A stretch of 64,000 bases of DNA from Leptospira neocaledonica (GTDB taxonomy: Bacteria; Spirochaetota; Leptospiria; Leptospirales; Leptospiraceae). Location: assembly GCF_002812205.1 (NCBI RefSeq), contig NZ_NPEA01000012.1, positions 47,406 through 111,405 on the forward strand, in the 5' to 3' direction. The translations under genes and the position numbers were made by a program. Below the pieces are notes generated by a model, which searched no databases, was not told the origin of the DNA, and worked only from the letters and a program-made list of their open reading frames with translations. How positions within the stretch are numbered: the first letter of the stretch is position 1; every line of letters starts with the position of its first letter. Positions 29,077 to 38,525 of the stretch are shown here, in pieces.

Positions 29077-30752
29077 AATTCCTCCATATAACGACCGTCG
29101 AACATGTTCACCAAATCCTGTTGTAAAGGAGTTGGCATTGCTTTAGCATCCAAGGGCCCGTTCCAAAACAGTTCCGTGACTCTAATATATCCTTTGGTTC
29201 CAGGAGGAGGCATCATCGGAGATAAATTCTCGATTAACTCGAGAGTTCTTTGGTCTTGGTCCGGATAAGAAGAACTTTGTACAAGTTCCACATCCACTAC
29301 TTCTCCATCCGGAGTGATTGTATAAGCTACAACGCAGGAATAATTTCGAGGAGCACTTCTCCAATAATCCATAAAGGATTCGAAGGTTCTCATCTTAGCA
29401 GAGATATAATTGGAATAAGTAGGAGGGAGTTTTTTACCCTTGATCTTCTTAACTTCTCCCTTTACTCTTCCTTCATCAGACGGTTTTTCCTCAGGGATTT
29501 TTTCACCTTGTGTGCTATTAGGTGTATCTGTTCCGGTAATGACTCCACCGTTTAGTCCTTTCACTTCGTCAGGAAGATTCGGATCTATAAAATAAAATTC
29601 AGCATGATTCTCAGGTGTATAATGATCGGTAGGTCGCGATTTGCTCTCTTTTTGGAAAGCAATGGTTGTAGGCATGAGTAGAATAAGGCAGATCACTATT
29701 AAATGGACCAAAACACTCAAGCCAAGATTGTTTTCGAAACCAGGACTAAGACCTAAGAGAGGAGTTTTGGAATCGAAAGTTCTTCGAAGCAACCATCCGG
29801 AAAATACATTAATCAAAATTAATACGGTTAAGATCGCTGACCAGATCCAGAAAGAAGAAGCCACTTCAAAAAACTTTTTGTCAGAGATCCCCGGCTTTAA
29901 TCCTAAACTTGCCAAGAATCGGATTCCCAATGCCGGTTCCCACCAAGAAAAAAGGAATGTAGCGAATAATAATAGTCCGAGAAGATACACAAATAGGATC
30001 GGAAATCCTTTCCATAAACGTTTTGTGTAGATATGGCCCCAACCTGCTAAGATCATATCTCTTACCTTCGCGTTCTTACGTTTTCTCGCAGAAGCAGGTA
30101 GATCCCCTTCTTCCTTTGCATAGGAATCTTTAGTCTGCCTTACAAACCAAGCCCAAGGTCTACGAAATAAGAAGAATGGCCTCTTGCCGGATAAAAGTTC
30201 CGCGAGTCCGATCGCTGTAAAAAAGAAAATCCAAACACTTTCGGAGAAGACTGCAAACGTGGCCATCTTTGCTCGGAAGATATCCGAATATGTTAGATAA
30301 TGAGTAAATAATATTAAGCAGAATACTGTCAGAAAAACCAAGACAGGATTTAAAATAAGAGGTTTCGGATCTTCCGGTTTTAATCTTTCTCTTATATATT
30401 TTGCCTGTAGAAAAAATACTGCCAGACCTAAGAAAAACATCAGAGTCAGAACCGTGAAACCGAACGCGCTCGGATCTTCCGAACTGAGTAGAACGAATGC
30501 TGAAAATATCTCTTCCGCTTTCGGAAAAATTAAGAATAGAAGTTCTAACGAAAATAAAAACAGTCCGAGGACCACTTGCAGAAAAACAGAATGAAATGCA
30601 GGCCGAAGGACCCTGTCTTCTTTGGGAAATAGGAAGATCACTCCCAGAGGAAAAAAAATCCCGAAACCTATCATGGAAATGGGAGAAGTCCAAGATAGAA
30701 AATTGATCCCCCAAAAAACGAGTTTTTCTTTCTGTGAAATTTCCTTCTGCAT
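29073..30752 (-). CDS. polytopic membrane protein with TonB C-terminal domain
   Basis: This is a 559-residue protein. About eight membrane segments cover residues 10-360, in two blocks separated by a basic cytoplasmic loop (about 210-245: SARKRKNAKVRDM). The first block opens like DUF4870 (FLSWTSPISMIGFG). A Pro/Lys/Glu-rich periplasmic linker (about 375-450) leads to a TonB-type C-terminal domain (VVAYTITPDGEVVDVELVQS, TLELIENLSPMMPPPG). TonB domains transmit proton-motive force to outer-membrane receptors, usually from a single-span protein with ExbBD; here the domain sits on a large membrane body. The start is ATG 30752 (MQKEISQKEK), not 30797. Confidence 0.75.
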   Translation of the reverse strand: MQKEISQKEKLVFWGINFLSWTSPISMIGFGIFFPLGVIFLFPKEDRVLRPAFHSVFLQVVLGLFLFSLELLFLIFPKAEEIFSAFVLLSSEDPSAFGFTVLTLMFFLGLAVFFLQAKYIRERLKPEDPKPLILNPVLVFLTVFCLILFTHYLTYSDIFRAKMATFAVFSESVWIFFFTAIGLAELLSGKRPFFLFRRPWAWFVRQTKDSYAKEEGDLPASARKRKNAKVRDMILAGWGHIYTKRLWKGFPILFVYLLGLLLFATFLFSWWEPALGIRFLASLGLKPGISDKKFFEVASSFWIWSAILTVLILINVFSGWLLRRTFDSKTPLLGLSPGFENNLGLSVLVHLIVICLILLMPTTIAFQKESKSRPTDHYTPENHAEFYFIDPNLPDEVKGLNGGVITGTDTPNSTQGEKIPEEKPSDEGRVKGEVKKIKGKKLPPTYSNYISAKMRTFESFMDYWRSAPRNYSCVVAYTITPDGEVVDVELVQSSSYPDQDQRTLELIENLSPMMPPPGTKGYIRVTELFWNGPLDAKAMPTPLQQDLVNMFDGRYMEEL

Positions 30753-30866
30753 TCCGAATATCCTTGTCCATTGGACCCTAGCTTGTTCCGGAAGCAAACA
30801 AGAATTGAAGGAATTCCTACGAATTTAATACTTTATCACGAATCCTATTCGAGAATCCTTGGACCT

Positions 30867-32264
30867 ATGGAGAAAAAAGAAACCCTAGATTCCTCTCTCA
30901 AGGATATCGTATCCGTTTGTAAAAGAAGAGGATTTGTTTATCCCGGATCCGAAATTTACGGAGGACTTTCCAATACCTTCGATTATGGCCCTTACGGAGC
31001 CGAACTTCTCCATAACTTAAAAAGACTCTGGTGGAAACATTTTGTCCACTTAAGAGAAGACGTTGTCGGATTGGATTCTTCTATCCTTCTCAACCCAAAA
31101 GTATGGGAAGCATCTGGACACGTTTCGAATTTTAATGATCCACTTATCGATTGTAAAAATTGTAAGACCAGGATCAGAGCGGACAAATTTTTGGAAGACC
31201 AAAAAGGAGAAGGTGCCGCCACAGGATTGACCCTTGAAAAAATGAACGAGGTCATTAAGGCGGGGAATTTTGCCTGTCCGAATTGCGGCAATAGAGGGAC
31301 ATTCACCGAAGCCAGAGACTTCAACCTAATGTTCAAAACTTCTCATGGCGCTTCTGCAGAAGATTCACAGGATATTTATCTTCGTCCGGAAACCGCCCAA
31401 GGTATTTTTATCAATTTTAAGAACGTTATCTCCACCACCAGAAATAAGATCCCATTCGGTATCGCTCAAATCGGTAAATCATTTCGTAATGAGATTATGG
31501 CAAGACAGTTCGTTTTCCGCACCAGAGAATTCGAACAAATGGAGATGGAGTTTTTCTGTGAACCTGGAACCCAAAAAGAATGGTTCTCTCATTGGGTAAA
31601 CTATTGTCTCAAATTTTTAACTGATCATGTAGGCTTAAAAAAAGAAAACTTGAAGATCAGAGAACATGAGAAAGAAGAACTTTCCTTTTACAGTGAAGCC
31701 ACTTCCGACATCGAATACAAATACGGATTTGGGTGGGGAGAACTTTGGGGAATCGCTTCTAGAACGGATTATGATCTTTCCCAACATGAAAAATTCTCCG
31801 GAGAAGATCTGAAATACCAAGACCAGGCTGCGAACAAAAAGTTTGTGCCTTATGTTGTAGAGCCTGCACTCGGCTTAAATCGTTTATTCTTAGCAGTTGT
31901 TTCAGACGCTTACGCGGAAGAAAAACTTCCAGATGGAGAGACAAGAACAGTTCTTCGTTTCGCTCCTCAAGTAGCTCCTGTAAAAATTGGGATTTTCCCT
32001 CTCATGAAAAAAGACGGTCTTCCTGAACTTGCAAAATCGATCTATGCAAACCTATCTTCTTTAGGGAATTTAGAATACGATGAAGGCGGCGCTATCGGAA
32101 AAAGATACCGCAGACAGGACGAGATCGGAACTCCATATTGTATCACGGTAGATTATGATTCTTTAAAAGATAATTCTGTTACAGTAAGAGAAAGAGACAG
32201 TATGTCCCAGGAAAGGATCTCTATTGATTCTTTGAAGTCTTACTTTGCAGATAAGGTTCTTTAA
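30867..32264 (+). CDS. glyS: glycyl-tRNA synthetase, homodimeric type
   Basis: This is a 465-residue class II synthetase charging tRNA-Gly. Motifs are YPGSEIYGGLSNTFDYGPYG at the N-terminus, CPNCGNRGTFTEARDFNLMF, YLRPETAQGIFINFKN, and FGIAQIGKSFRNE then FRTREFEQMEMEFFC, with AKKFVPYVVEPALGLNR-type motif 3 and a C-terminal anticodon-binding domain (AGAIGKRYRRQDEIGTPY-like). This is the single-chain alpha2 type found in archaea, eukaryotes and some bacteria rather than the alpha2beta2 type. The start is ATG 30867. It runs divergently from the TonB-like operon and ends against the convergent metalloprotease gene. Confidence 0.95.
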   Translation: MEKKETLDSSLKDIVSVCKRRGFVYPGSEIYGGLSNTFDYGPYGAELLHNLKRLWWKHFVHLREDVVGLDSSILLNPKVWEASGHVSNFNDPLIDCKNCKTRIRADKFLEDQKGEGAATGLTLEKMNEVIKAGNFACPNCGNRGTFTEARDFNLMFKTSHGASAEDSQDIYLRPETAQGIFINFKNVISTTRNKIPFGIAQIGKSFRNEIMARQFVFRTREFEQMEMEFFCEPGTQKEWFSHWVNYCLKFLTDHVGLKKENLKIREHEKEELSFYSEATSDIEYKYGFGWGELWGIASRTDYDLSQHEKFSGEDLKYQDQAANKKFVPYVVEPALGLNRLFLAVVSDAYAEEKLPDGETRTVLRFAPQVAPVKIGIFPLMKKDGLPELAKSIYANLSSLGNLEYDEGGAIGKRYRRQDEIGTPYCITVDYDSLKDNSVTVRERDSMSQERISIDSLKSYFADKVL

Positions 32265-33083
32265 TCAAGGATTGTAGTTTCGGATATCATCCCTACATTC
32301 CTGTCCAAAAATCAAAGGACTAGATGGGCTGAAAGATTCGACTTTGCTGTCGCTTAAGGCCCAAAACATTCCGCAGGTTTCATTAGAACAATGATTTCCA
32401 TGTTCCTTGTCTTGATGAGAAGAATATAATGGAATTCCTGCGTTCACAAGCCCAAGTGCATGTCCAAGTTCATGAGTCACGGTCATCTGTTCCGCTTTTT
32501 CCACTCGATCGGGAGAAACAATAGAATCAAACTGTTCAATCATATCCTTGAATACAAAAATCACTGGAGGTCCGATCCCCAAAACTCCGGAAATTGTAAC
32601 TGCAATTACACCAGGGGCATCCGCCAACTCCCCTCTTACATAAACGATAAAGAAACTAGTAGATTGGTAATCGGAAGATCTTTTCCTGTATTTAGATACC
32701 AGATCCAAAAGTTGGTTCACACTCCATGTGGATCTGTTTTGGTTCGGGATCTCATTCATCTCGGATAGATCACTAGGCACCGTGACTGCAACGGAATAAC
32801 CTCTATCCGCGAAAACATCCTGCATATTACTATCGGTCACATTCCAAATATTGGATCCAGCGATAGTAAAATTTCCAGTAAACGGCTCCGCATCTGTTTC
32901 ATAAGCAACTTCCAAATCCAAAGATCTTACAGTAGAAAAATAAACGGAAGAACGATCCGGGTCTGTTAGAATGAGATAATCTAACGCGATATATCCCAAA
33001 ATTGCTGGCGGTAGTTCCGATTTACCAGTTTCACAATTGATAAAGGAGAAGAAGGATAGAATTATAAGTGCTCGAAAGATCAT
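32265..33083 (-). CDS. lipoprotein with zinc-metalloprotease motif
   Basis: This is a 272-residue protein with a signal peptide ending in SFINC (lipobox). Near residue 203 lies THELGHALGLVNAG, an HEXXHXXGXXN core that resembles metzincins (HEXXHXXGXXH) but has Asn in place of the third zinc His. His residues shortly after (YSSHQDKEHGNHC) could complete the site. It is therefore a probable extracytoplasmic, lipid-anchored metalloprotease, possibly with altered metal binding. Its stop abuts the glyS stop at 32264/32265. Confidence 0.75.
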   Translation of the reverse strand: MIFRALIILSFFSFINCETGKSELPPAILGYIALDYLILTDPDRSSVYFSTVRSLDLEVAYETDAEPFTGNFTIAGSNIWNVTDSNMQDVFADRGYSVAVTVPSDLSEMNEIPNQNRSTWSVNQLLDLVSKYRKRSSDYQSTSFFIVYVRGELADAPGVIAVTISGVLGIGPPVIFVFKDMIEQFDSIVSPDRVEKAEQMTVTHELGHALGLVNAGIPLYSSHQDKEHGNHCSNETCGMFWALSDSKVESFSPSSPLIFGQECRDDIRNYNP

Positions 33084-33210
33084 TTTACCTTCGTATTAAT
33101 AACAACCGGAATCGTTTCTTTTTTTATTTATTTGCAAAAAGAAGAGAAACTTAGCTTCTCCCCATAAAAAATACTCCACAAACTCCGGTCATTTGCAAAG
33201 TTTTATTTTA

Positions 33211-33696
33211 ATGTCTGAGAAACTTTTGGAGATAAGACCAATCCTCCCCCAAAATAGGGAGCCGGCTATTGAATTGGTAAATCAATTTTTTAGAATGGTG
33301 AACAAACTTCCCTTAGATGGAATATTTCAGATTCGCCCTAGGGCCGCCGCCAAAATGGTGGATATCTACTTAAAACTCAGAGCCACGGACAAAGTTTTAT
33401 TTATCGGCGGATTCATAGAAGAAGAACTAGTCTCTCTTCTAATCGCAAGAGTGGAAGAAAAACCATATCTCATTGAAGAGAAAAACTTATTCATAGATCT
33501 GGCAGTTACTAAACAAGGTAAAAGAAAGTCCGGTTATATGAAACCCCTCGTCCAAGAAACGTTCCGTTATGCAAAAGAAAAAGGAATCTTGGCGATAGAG
33601 TTAAGAGCGATCTCAGAAAACAAATTGGCAGTAGAATTCTGGAAGAAGATGGGATTCGATCCGTTTTATGTGAGATTCAGGAAGTCCGTAGAATAG
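33211..33696 (+). CDS. GNAT-family N-acetyltransferase
   Basis: This is a 161-residue protein of the GCN5-related acetyltransferase fold. The acetyl-CoA loop region appears around residues 92-115 (FIDLAVTKQGKRKSGYMKPLVQ), and the C-terminal strands (AIELRAISENKLAVEFWKKMGFDPFYV) match the conserved GNAT ending. The start is ATG 33211; an upstream TTG at 33193 is less likely. The acceptor is unknown. Confidence 0.85.
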   Translation: MSEKLLEIRPILPQNREPAIELVNQFFRMVNKLPLDGIFQIRPRAAAKMVDIYLKLRATDKVLFIGGFIEEELVSLLIARVEEKPYLIEEKNLFIDLAVTKQGKRKSGYMKPLVQETFRYAKEKGILAIELRAISENKLAVEFWKKMGFDPFYVRFRKSVE

Positions 33697-33718
33697 ACAG
33701 AAAGCATTTATTAACAAA

Positions 33719-33866
33719 GTTGGAATTCCCACATAGAAGTAAAATATCCCCCACCCTGCATTGGGATTTGGGGGGAGTGGCTCGTGGGAGAGAGCATTCT
33801 CTATATCACACAATCTGACTTCTGTCAATAAAATCCTGCCCTACAAATCCATGTAGGAATTCCAAC
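33719..33866. repeat. MITE-like repeat with inverted ends
   Basis: The ends GTTGGAATTCCCACAT (33719-33734) and ATGTAGGAATTCCAAC (33851-33866) are inverted copies matching at 15 of 16 positions, enclosing about 116 bp. Inside, CCCCCACCC pairs with GGGATTTGGGGGG (about 33748-33777). There is no coding capacity. The right end belongs to the ATGTAGGAAYTCC family also seen near 711 and 54126. Confidence 0.55.
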
Positions 33867-33907
33867 ATCGCCAGTAAACCCTCTGCGCGAACCAAACCTA
33901 ATAAATA

Positions 33908-33937
33908 AAAAAAGGGACCCTTTCGGATCCCTTTTCT
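33908..33937 (-). terminator. intrinsic terminator of hppA
   Basis: The minus strand reads AAAAGGGATCC, GAAA loop, GGGTCCCTTTTTTT. This is a compact GC stem followed by a T run, about 25 bp after the pyrophosphatase stop. Confidence 0.88.
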
Positions 33938-33959
33938 ATATTAGAATTTTAGAAAATTC

Positions 33960-36074
33960 TTATTGGAACAAGCGAAGCAATAACCCGCCGTGTTGCACGA
34001 AGAATTCCGCAAACACTAAGCTTGTAATCGCCATCAATTTGATCAAAATATTGATCGAAGGACCGGAAGTATCTTTTAAAGGATCTCCTACGGTATCTCC
34101 CACAACTGCAGCTTTGTGTTGGTCTGAACCTTTTCCACCGGCAGCTTTTTCGATATATTTTTTAGCGTTGTCCCAACCGCCACCGGAGTTCGCAGAAGAG
34201 ATTGCAAGAACCACACCTGCTACCAATGCTCCAGCCAAAACACCTGCTAAAGATTTAATTCCGAATAAGTAACCTACTAAGATCGGAGTTAAAAGAACCA
34301 AAAGTCCAGGAAGGATCATTTCTCTTAAAGCCGCTGTGGTGGAAATATCCACACATCTTTTGTAATCAGGCTTAGCTTTTCCTTCCATGATACCAGGGAT
34401 TTCGCGGAATTGTTTTCTAACTTCTTCCACCATATCCACAGCTGCTTTACCTACTGATTTCATGGTCATTGCGGTAAAGACGAATGGAAGCATCGCTCCG
34501 AAAAGTAATCCGCCGAAAACTTCTGCGTTCAGAATATCCAAACCGGTAGTTTTAGTTCTGGTGATAAATGCAGCAAACAATGCCAAGGAAGTCAAAGCAG
34601 CAGAACCGATCGCAAAACCTTTTCCGATAGCAGCAGTAGTATTACCGGCAGCATCTAAGGTATCTGTACGATTACGAACTTCTTTTCCGAGTTCCGCCAT
34701 TTCCGCAATCCCGCCTGCGTTATCCGAAACTGGACCGTAAGCGTCGATAGTTAATCCGATCGCGATAGTGGATATCATTCCAAGGGCAGCGATCGCAATC
34801 CCATACATTCCCGCCAAAATATTCGCGGTAACGATAGTGATCACGAGTAGAATGACCGGAACCACGGAACTTTGATAACCTAAAGCTAGTCCGTAGATAA
34901 TGTTTGTGGCAGCTCCGGTTTTGGAAGCGTCTACAACTTCTCTTACAGGCTTATAAGAATGAGAGGTATAATACTCAGTGATCAAACCAATGAACATTCC
35001 CGAGAACAGACCTACGATCAAAGAAATGTAAACATTCCATTTACCGATTGTTTTTCCTGCGATCTCGAAAGAATCCACCATGTATTTATCAGTTACAAAA
35101 TACATGACCGCACCTACGATCAAAGTAGAAACCCAAAGTTGGATTTTTAGGACCCTCTCCACATTTCCCCCTTCTTTCACAGAAGCGATGAAGGAAGTTA
35201 GTAGAGAAGCAGGGATCCCGAAAGCGGAGATCAAAAGTGGATATAAAAGGGCATCAGTATTTCCGGAAAGAGCAGTTGCAGTCGCACCGATCACAAGAGC
35301 GGCACAAGTAGCTTCTGCACAGGAACCGAATAGGTCAGCACCCATCCCGGCAACGTCACCGACGTTATCTCCAACGTTATCTGCGATAGTCGCTGGGTTC
35401 CTAGGGTCATCCTCAGGGATTCCCTTTTCTACCTTACCAACTAAGTCAGCGCCAACATCGGCAGCCTTGGTGTAAATTCCCCCGCCCACTCTTCCAAAAA
35501 GAGCAACAGCAGAACCACCCAGACCGAAACCAGCCAGAGCTTCCATTAGGTAAAGAGTTCCTACGTTTTGGAATAAATGAGTATAAAGAAGGAAAAGTCC
35601 GATCATCCCGAGAACTGCAAGTCCCACCAGACCGAATCCCATTACCGCACCAGAATCAAAAGCGACTCTGAAAGCCTTGGTCATGGAAGTTTTAGCAGCC
35701 TGAGCAGTACGAACGTTTCCTGCAGTTGCGATCTTCATCCCGATAAAACCGGAAAGACAGGAAATCAAGGCCCCTGCAACGAAAGCGATCGCTGTAAACA
35801 ACCCGTCGTTAAAATCCGGGGTTTCCGGATTATCCAAAAGGAAGAAGATCAGAACTGCCATAAAGGCGATGAAGAGAGAAATGGTCTTGTATTCTCTCAC
35901 GAGAAAGGCCATAGCGCCTTCGGAGATTGCGGAAGAAATTTCGATCAATTTCTTAGATTCGTTATCCTTTCCGCCCTCAGTTCCGATTTGGATCCTGGTG
36001 ACCTTTAATGCGTATATTACGGCGGTCAAAATAGCCAGGAAGGCAAAAGCCAGAATAATGGTAACCGAATTCAT
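33960..36074 (-). CDS. hppA: membrane-bound ion-pumping pyrophosphatase
   Basis: This is a 704-residue protein with about 16 membrane spans that hydrolyses pyrophosphate and pumps H+ or Na+ across the inner membrane. Diagnostic segments are [20 protein letters not shown] and [20 protein letters not shown], which bind Mg-PPi, and the C-terminal [17 protein letters not shown]. The segment [17 protein letters not shown] carries Ala where K+-independent enzymes have Lys, which points to the K+-dependent subfamily. The pumped ion cannot be decided from this reading. It is a single gene with its own terminator. Confidence 0.96.
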   Translation of the reverse strand: MNSVTIILAFAFLAILTAVIYALKVTRIQIGTEGGKDNESKKLIEISSAISEGAMAFLVREYKTISLFIAFMAVLIFFLLDNPETPDFNDGLFTAIAFVAGALISCLSGFIGMKIATAGNVRTAQAAKTSMTKAFRVAFDSGAVMGFGLVGLAVLGMIGLFLLYTHLFQNVGTLYLMEALAGFGLGGSAVALFGRVGGGIYTKAADVGADLVGKVEKGIPEDDPRNPATIADNVGDNVGDVAGMGADLFGSCAEATCAALVIGATATALSGNTDALLYPLLISAFGIPASLLTSFIASVKEGGNVERVLKIQLWVSTLIVGAVMYFVTDKYMVDSFEIAGKTIGKWNVYISLIVGLFSGMFIGLITEYYTSHSYKPVREVVDASKTGAATNIIYGLALGYQSSVVPVILLVITIVTANILAGMYGIAIAALGMISTIAIGLTIDAYGPVSDNAGGIAEMAELGKEVRNRTDTLDAAGNTTAAIGKGFAIGSAALTSLALFAAFITRTKTTGLDILNAEVFGGLLFGAMLPFVFTAMTMKSVGKAAVDMVEEVRKQFREIPGIMEGKAKPDYKRCVDISTTAALREMILPGLLVLLTPILVGYLFGIKSLAGVLAGALVAGVVLAISSANSGGGWDNAKKYIEKAAGGKGSDQHKAAVVGDTVGDPLKDTSGPSINILIKLMAITSLVFAEFFVQHGGLLLRLFQ

Positions 36075-36149
36075 TCAGGGAAACCTCTTGTTTTTTTTTA
36101 AAATTTCCGATGGTTTAAAAAGATGGGACCTGTGTTTGCCAAAGCTAAT

Positions 36150-37331
36150 ATGAGACGTACACTTTCCATTTGGTTCTTTCTAGTTATTTGCACTATAAAA
36201 TCGGTCCTGGGCTTGAGTTCAACCTTTTCTTGGGAAGAGCTGATCCAGCAGGCTGCCGAAGAAGCGGCAAGAGGCAGATACCAACAAGCGTTAGAAAAAT
36301 TACAGATCGCTGACGAAACAGGAGAGCCCAGAGACTTCCGTTATTATTGGATTTTAGGAAAATCCCAAAAAGGAAAGGGAGAAGAATTAGAGGCACTCAA
36401 AAGTTATGAGACAAGCCTCAGATTAAATCCTGATCAGACCAAGTTACTGGAAGAAATGACGGATCTTTATGATTCCCTTAGATTTCCGGATAAGGCTCTT
36501 AACACTGCTCGGGTACTATTGTCCAGAGATCAGGAAAATAGAAATCTCAGATACAAGGCATTACTTTGGTCTTCCAGGATCGGAGATATTGAATATTATA
36601 AAGCTACCTTAAAAGAATTAGAATCTTCCAATCCATACCAAGCAGATGAACAGGCTCTATTAGATGAGATCTCTGGTTTCCAAAAAGTGGGAAAAATAGA
36701 CGACTCTATCGCAAGATGTAAAAGGTTCCTACCTTATTTTCCAAGGAATAAAAACCTACATAGACTCTGTATCTTATCCTATAAATCTAAGGATTCCAAT
36801 TTATATGAAGAAGGACTTCTGGAAAGGGCAAATATTTTCAGAGACGAGCCGATCTTTCATCATATCATTAGTATGGAATATCTAGACCAGAGAAGGTTTA
36901 TAGAATCCGCAGCATTAGCAAGACGAGCCCTTCTACTTTCTCTCAGAAAGAATCTTTTTCCGGATAAGGACTATCTTCTTCCTTTAAGAAGATATTATAT
37001 ACAAATCGGATCGGATTCCGGGGTCTTAGGAACAGAACTTTTAGAAGAAATTATACGCACAAAAAAAAGTCCAAACATAGAAGAATGGAACGTACTACTT
37101 AAACATTCTTCTTATAGTTGGGAAGTATTGGTATTTGCGCTCAGATCCGTCGCAGAAACGGAACCGGAAGAATCGGCACTTATCATTTCCAAAGAATGGA
37201 AAGACATGTATAAAAATTTAAAAGCTGGGGAACTGGAGAAGGACCTCTCCAGATACGCAGGACCTTATAGTTTGGACAAAACTTTTCAATTCTATTTGGA
37301 AACCGGCTATTCTCTGGCGGAAACGGAATAA
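36150..37331 (+). CDS. exported TPR-repeat protein
   Basis: This protein of about 393 residues has a signal sequence (RTLSIWFFLVICTIKSVLG) followed by TPR-like helices over most of its length, for example ALKSYETSLRLNPDQTKLLEEMTDLYDSL near residues 75-105. The start is uncertain between ATG 36123 and ATG 36150; the later one gives a more regular signal peptide, and neither has a clear Shine-Dalgarno. TPRs mediate protein-protein contacts. No partner is indicated. Confidence 0.72.
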   Translation: MRRTLSIWFFLVICTIKSVLGLSSTFSWEELIQQAAEEAARGRYQQALEKLQIADETGEPRDFRYYWILGKSQKGKGEELEALKSYETSLRLNPDQTKLLEEMTDLYDSLRFPDKALNTARVLLSRDQENRNLRYKALLWSSRIGDIEYYKATLKELESSNPYQADEQALLDEISGFQKVGKIDDSIARCKRFLPYFPRNKNLHRLCILSYKSKDSNLYEEGLLERANIFRDEPIFHHIISMEYLDQRRFIESAALARRALLLSLRKNLFPDKDYLLPLRRYYIQIGSDSGVLGTELLEEIIRTKKSPNIEEWNVLLKHSSYSWEVLVFALRSVAETEPEESALIISKEWKDMYKNLKAGELEKDLSRYAGPYSLDKTFQFYLETGYSLAETE

Positions 37332-37357
37332 AAAGAGAATCAATATTTCTTTCTTTA

Positions 37358-38452
37358 TTATTTCTTAATATTCTGAATAACCCAATCTAAAACTCCCAAG
37401 AACATACTAGGATCTCTAAATTTCAGAAAATAATGATCATTTGCCCAAAGGGGAAATACATCCCCTCCTGCTTGAATTGCATCAGGAAGTAAAGTAAGAC
37501 CGTCATTCGGCCCATACATAGCCAATTCCGAGTAGTTTGGAAATCCGCGAAAAGTAATATGCCTAGTCATTGGTATTCCCAGAACATTTAAAACATACAT
37601 GGAAGAAGGCGTCCTTACTTCCGTAGCTAATGGAGAATCCTCCGACTTCCTCAGTTCGTATAAGGAATCAAATCTATAACCATAGAGAGGAATCCCCACC
37701 CTCAAAAAAAACCGTTTAATAAATGAATCGGTTCGGTGAGTCATCAATGGTGTTCCCCTCAAGAGACCTGCCACGTTCAGCCAAGCTTTTACTTTCGAAA
37801 AATAATTTTCCTTTCCACATTTAGAAACGGCATATTTAAAATCACTTCCACCTTTGCTTGTCGAGTACAGGATCAAATATTCTTGCCGATTATAATTTTT
37901 AATAAAGTTACAGATTTGTTCGGAATTTTCCTCTAAAGAACCGACTTGATCGATGGGAATGTTTCCATTTGGAACACCCTGTGAATCTAAAATATAACGA
38001 ACAGGAGCTCCGTCCGCACCGGTAATCGGATTATCCTTATAGAACATTCCCGGAATAATTGCTACGAAGTATTTCTTTCTTTCTAAAATCGTTTGCTGAT
38101 CAATTTTTTTTCTATTTTTCAGAAATTCCAAAATTGCAGATGAACGAGGTAAATTTGCCCAGGCTTGAAAATAAGCCACGCTCAAGGAATCAATCGAATT
38201 CCCTTTCCTAAGTAATTCTTTAAAATGTTCGGAACTTATTTTTTCCGGCTCTATGCCCTTCCAAAAATCGAAGCTAGATGTTAAATCCTCTAAATCTTCA
38301 TCGCATAAATTTTCTAAAGTTTTCCATGTTTTATTACAAGGTGAGCTGGAGAGGATAGGCTTGTATTCTATAAAAGCTTCACTAGCACAAAAAGAAAGTG
38401 AGGAAGTAATTAAAAATAGTATTATATACCTAGCGAGAAGAGGTTTGCACAT
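37358..38452 (-). CDS. alpha/beta-hydrolase-like lipoprotein
   Basis: This is a 364-residue protein with a hydrophobic leader ending in SLSFC (lipobox). The nucleophile-elbow-like LILYSTSKGGSD near residue 198 has Ser in a small-X-Ser-X-Gly setting, and the C-terminal GPNDGLTLLPD and NDHYFLKF supply candidate Asp and His. Together these suggest an alpha/beta hydrolase (lipase/esterase-type) anchored outside the inner membrane. It carries the SXSXGG variant rather than GXSXG, so activity is not assured. It is AT-richer than its neighbours. Confidence 0.65.
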   Translation of the reverse strand: MCKPLLARYIILFLITSSLSFCASEAFIEYKPILSSSPCNKTWKTLENLCDEDLEDLTSSFDFWKGIEPEKISSEHFKELLRKGNSIDSLSVAYFQAWANLPRSSAILEFLKNRKKIDQQTILERKKYFVAIIPGMFYKDNPITGADGAPVRYILDSQGVPNGNIPIDQVGSLEENSEQICNFIKNYNRQEYLILYSTSKGGSDFKYAVSKCGKENYFSKVKAWLNVAGLLRGTPLMTHRTDSFIKRFFLRVGIPLYGYRFDSLYELRKSEDSPLATEVRTPSSMYVLNVLGIPMTRHITFRGFPNYSELAMYGPNDGLTLLPDAIQAGGDVFPLWANDHYFLKFRDPSMFLGVLDWVIQNIKK

Positions 38453-38481
38453 ATTTACGTTATTGTTTGGAAAAATCAGGA

Positions 38482-38516
38482 CATTTCCAAACAGAAGAGA
38501 ATCTCCTGTTTGGAAA
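38482..38516 (-). terminator. hairpin after the 38526-38954 gene
   Basis: ATTTCCAAACAG (38482-38493) and CTGTTTGGAAAT (38505-38516) form a perfect 12-bp stem with an 11-nt loop, about 10 bp after the gene's stop on the minus strand. The T run is weak (a TTTTT lies about 10 nt later), so termination may be partial. A third partial copy of the arm, ATTGTTTGGAAAAA, lies at 38461. Confidence 0.6.
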
Positions 38517-38525
38517 TAAAGAAAA

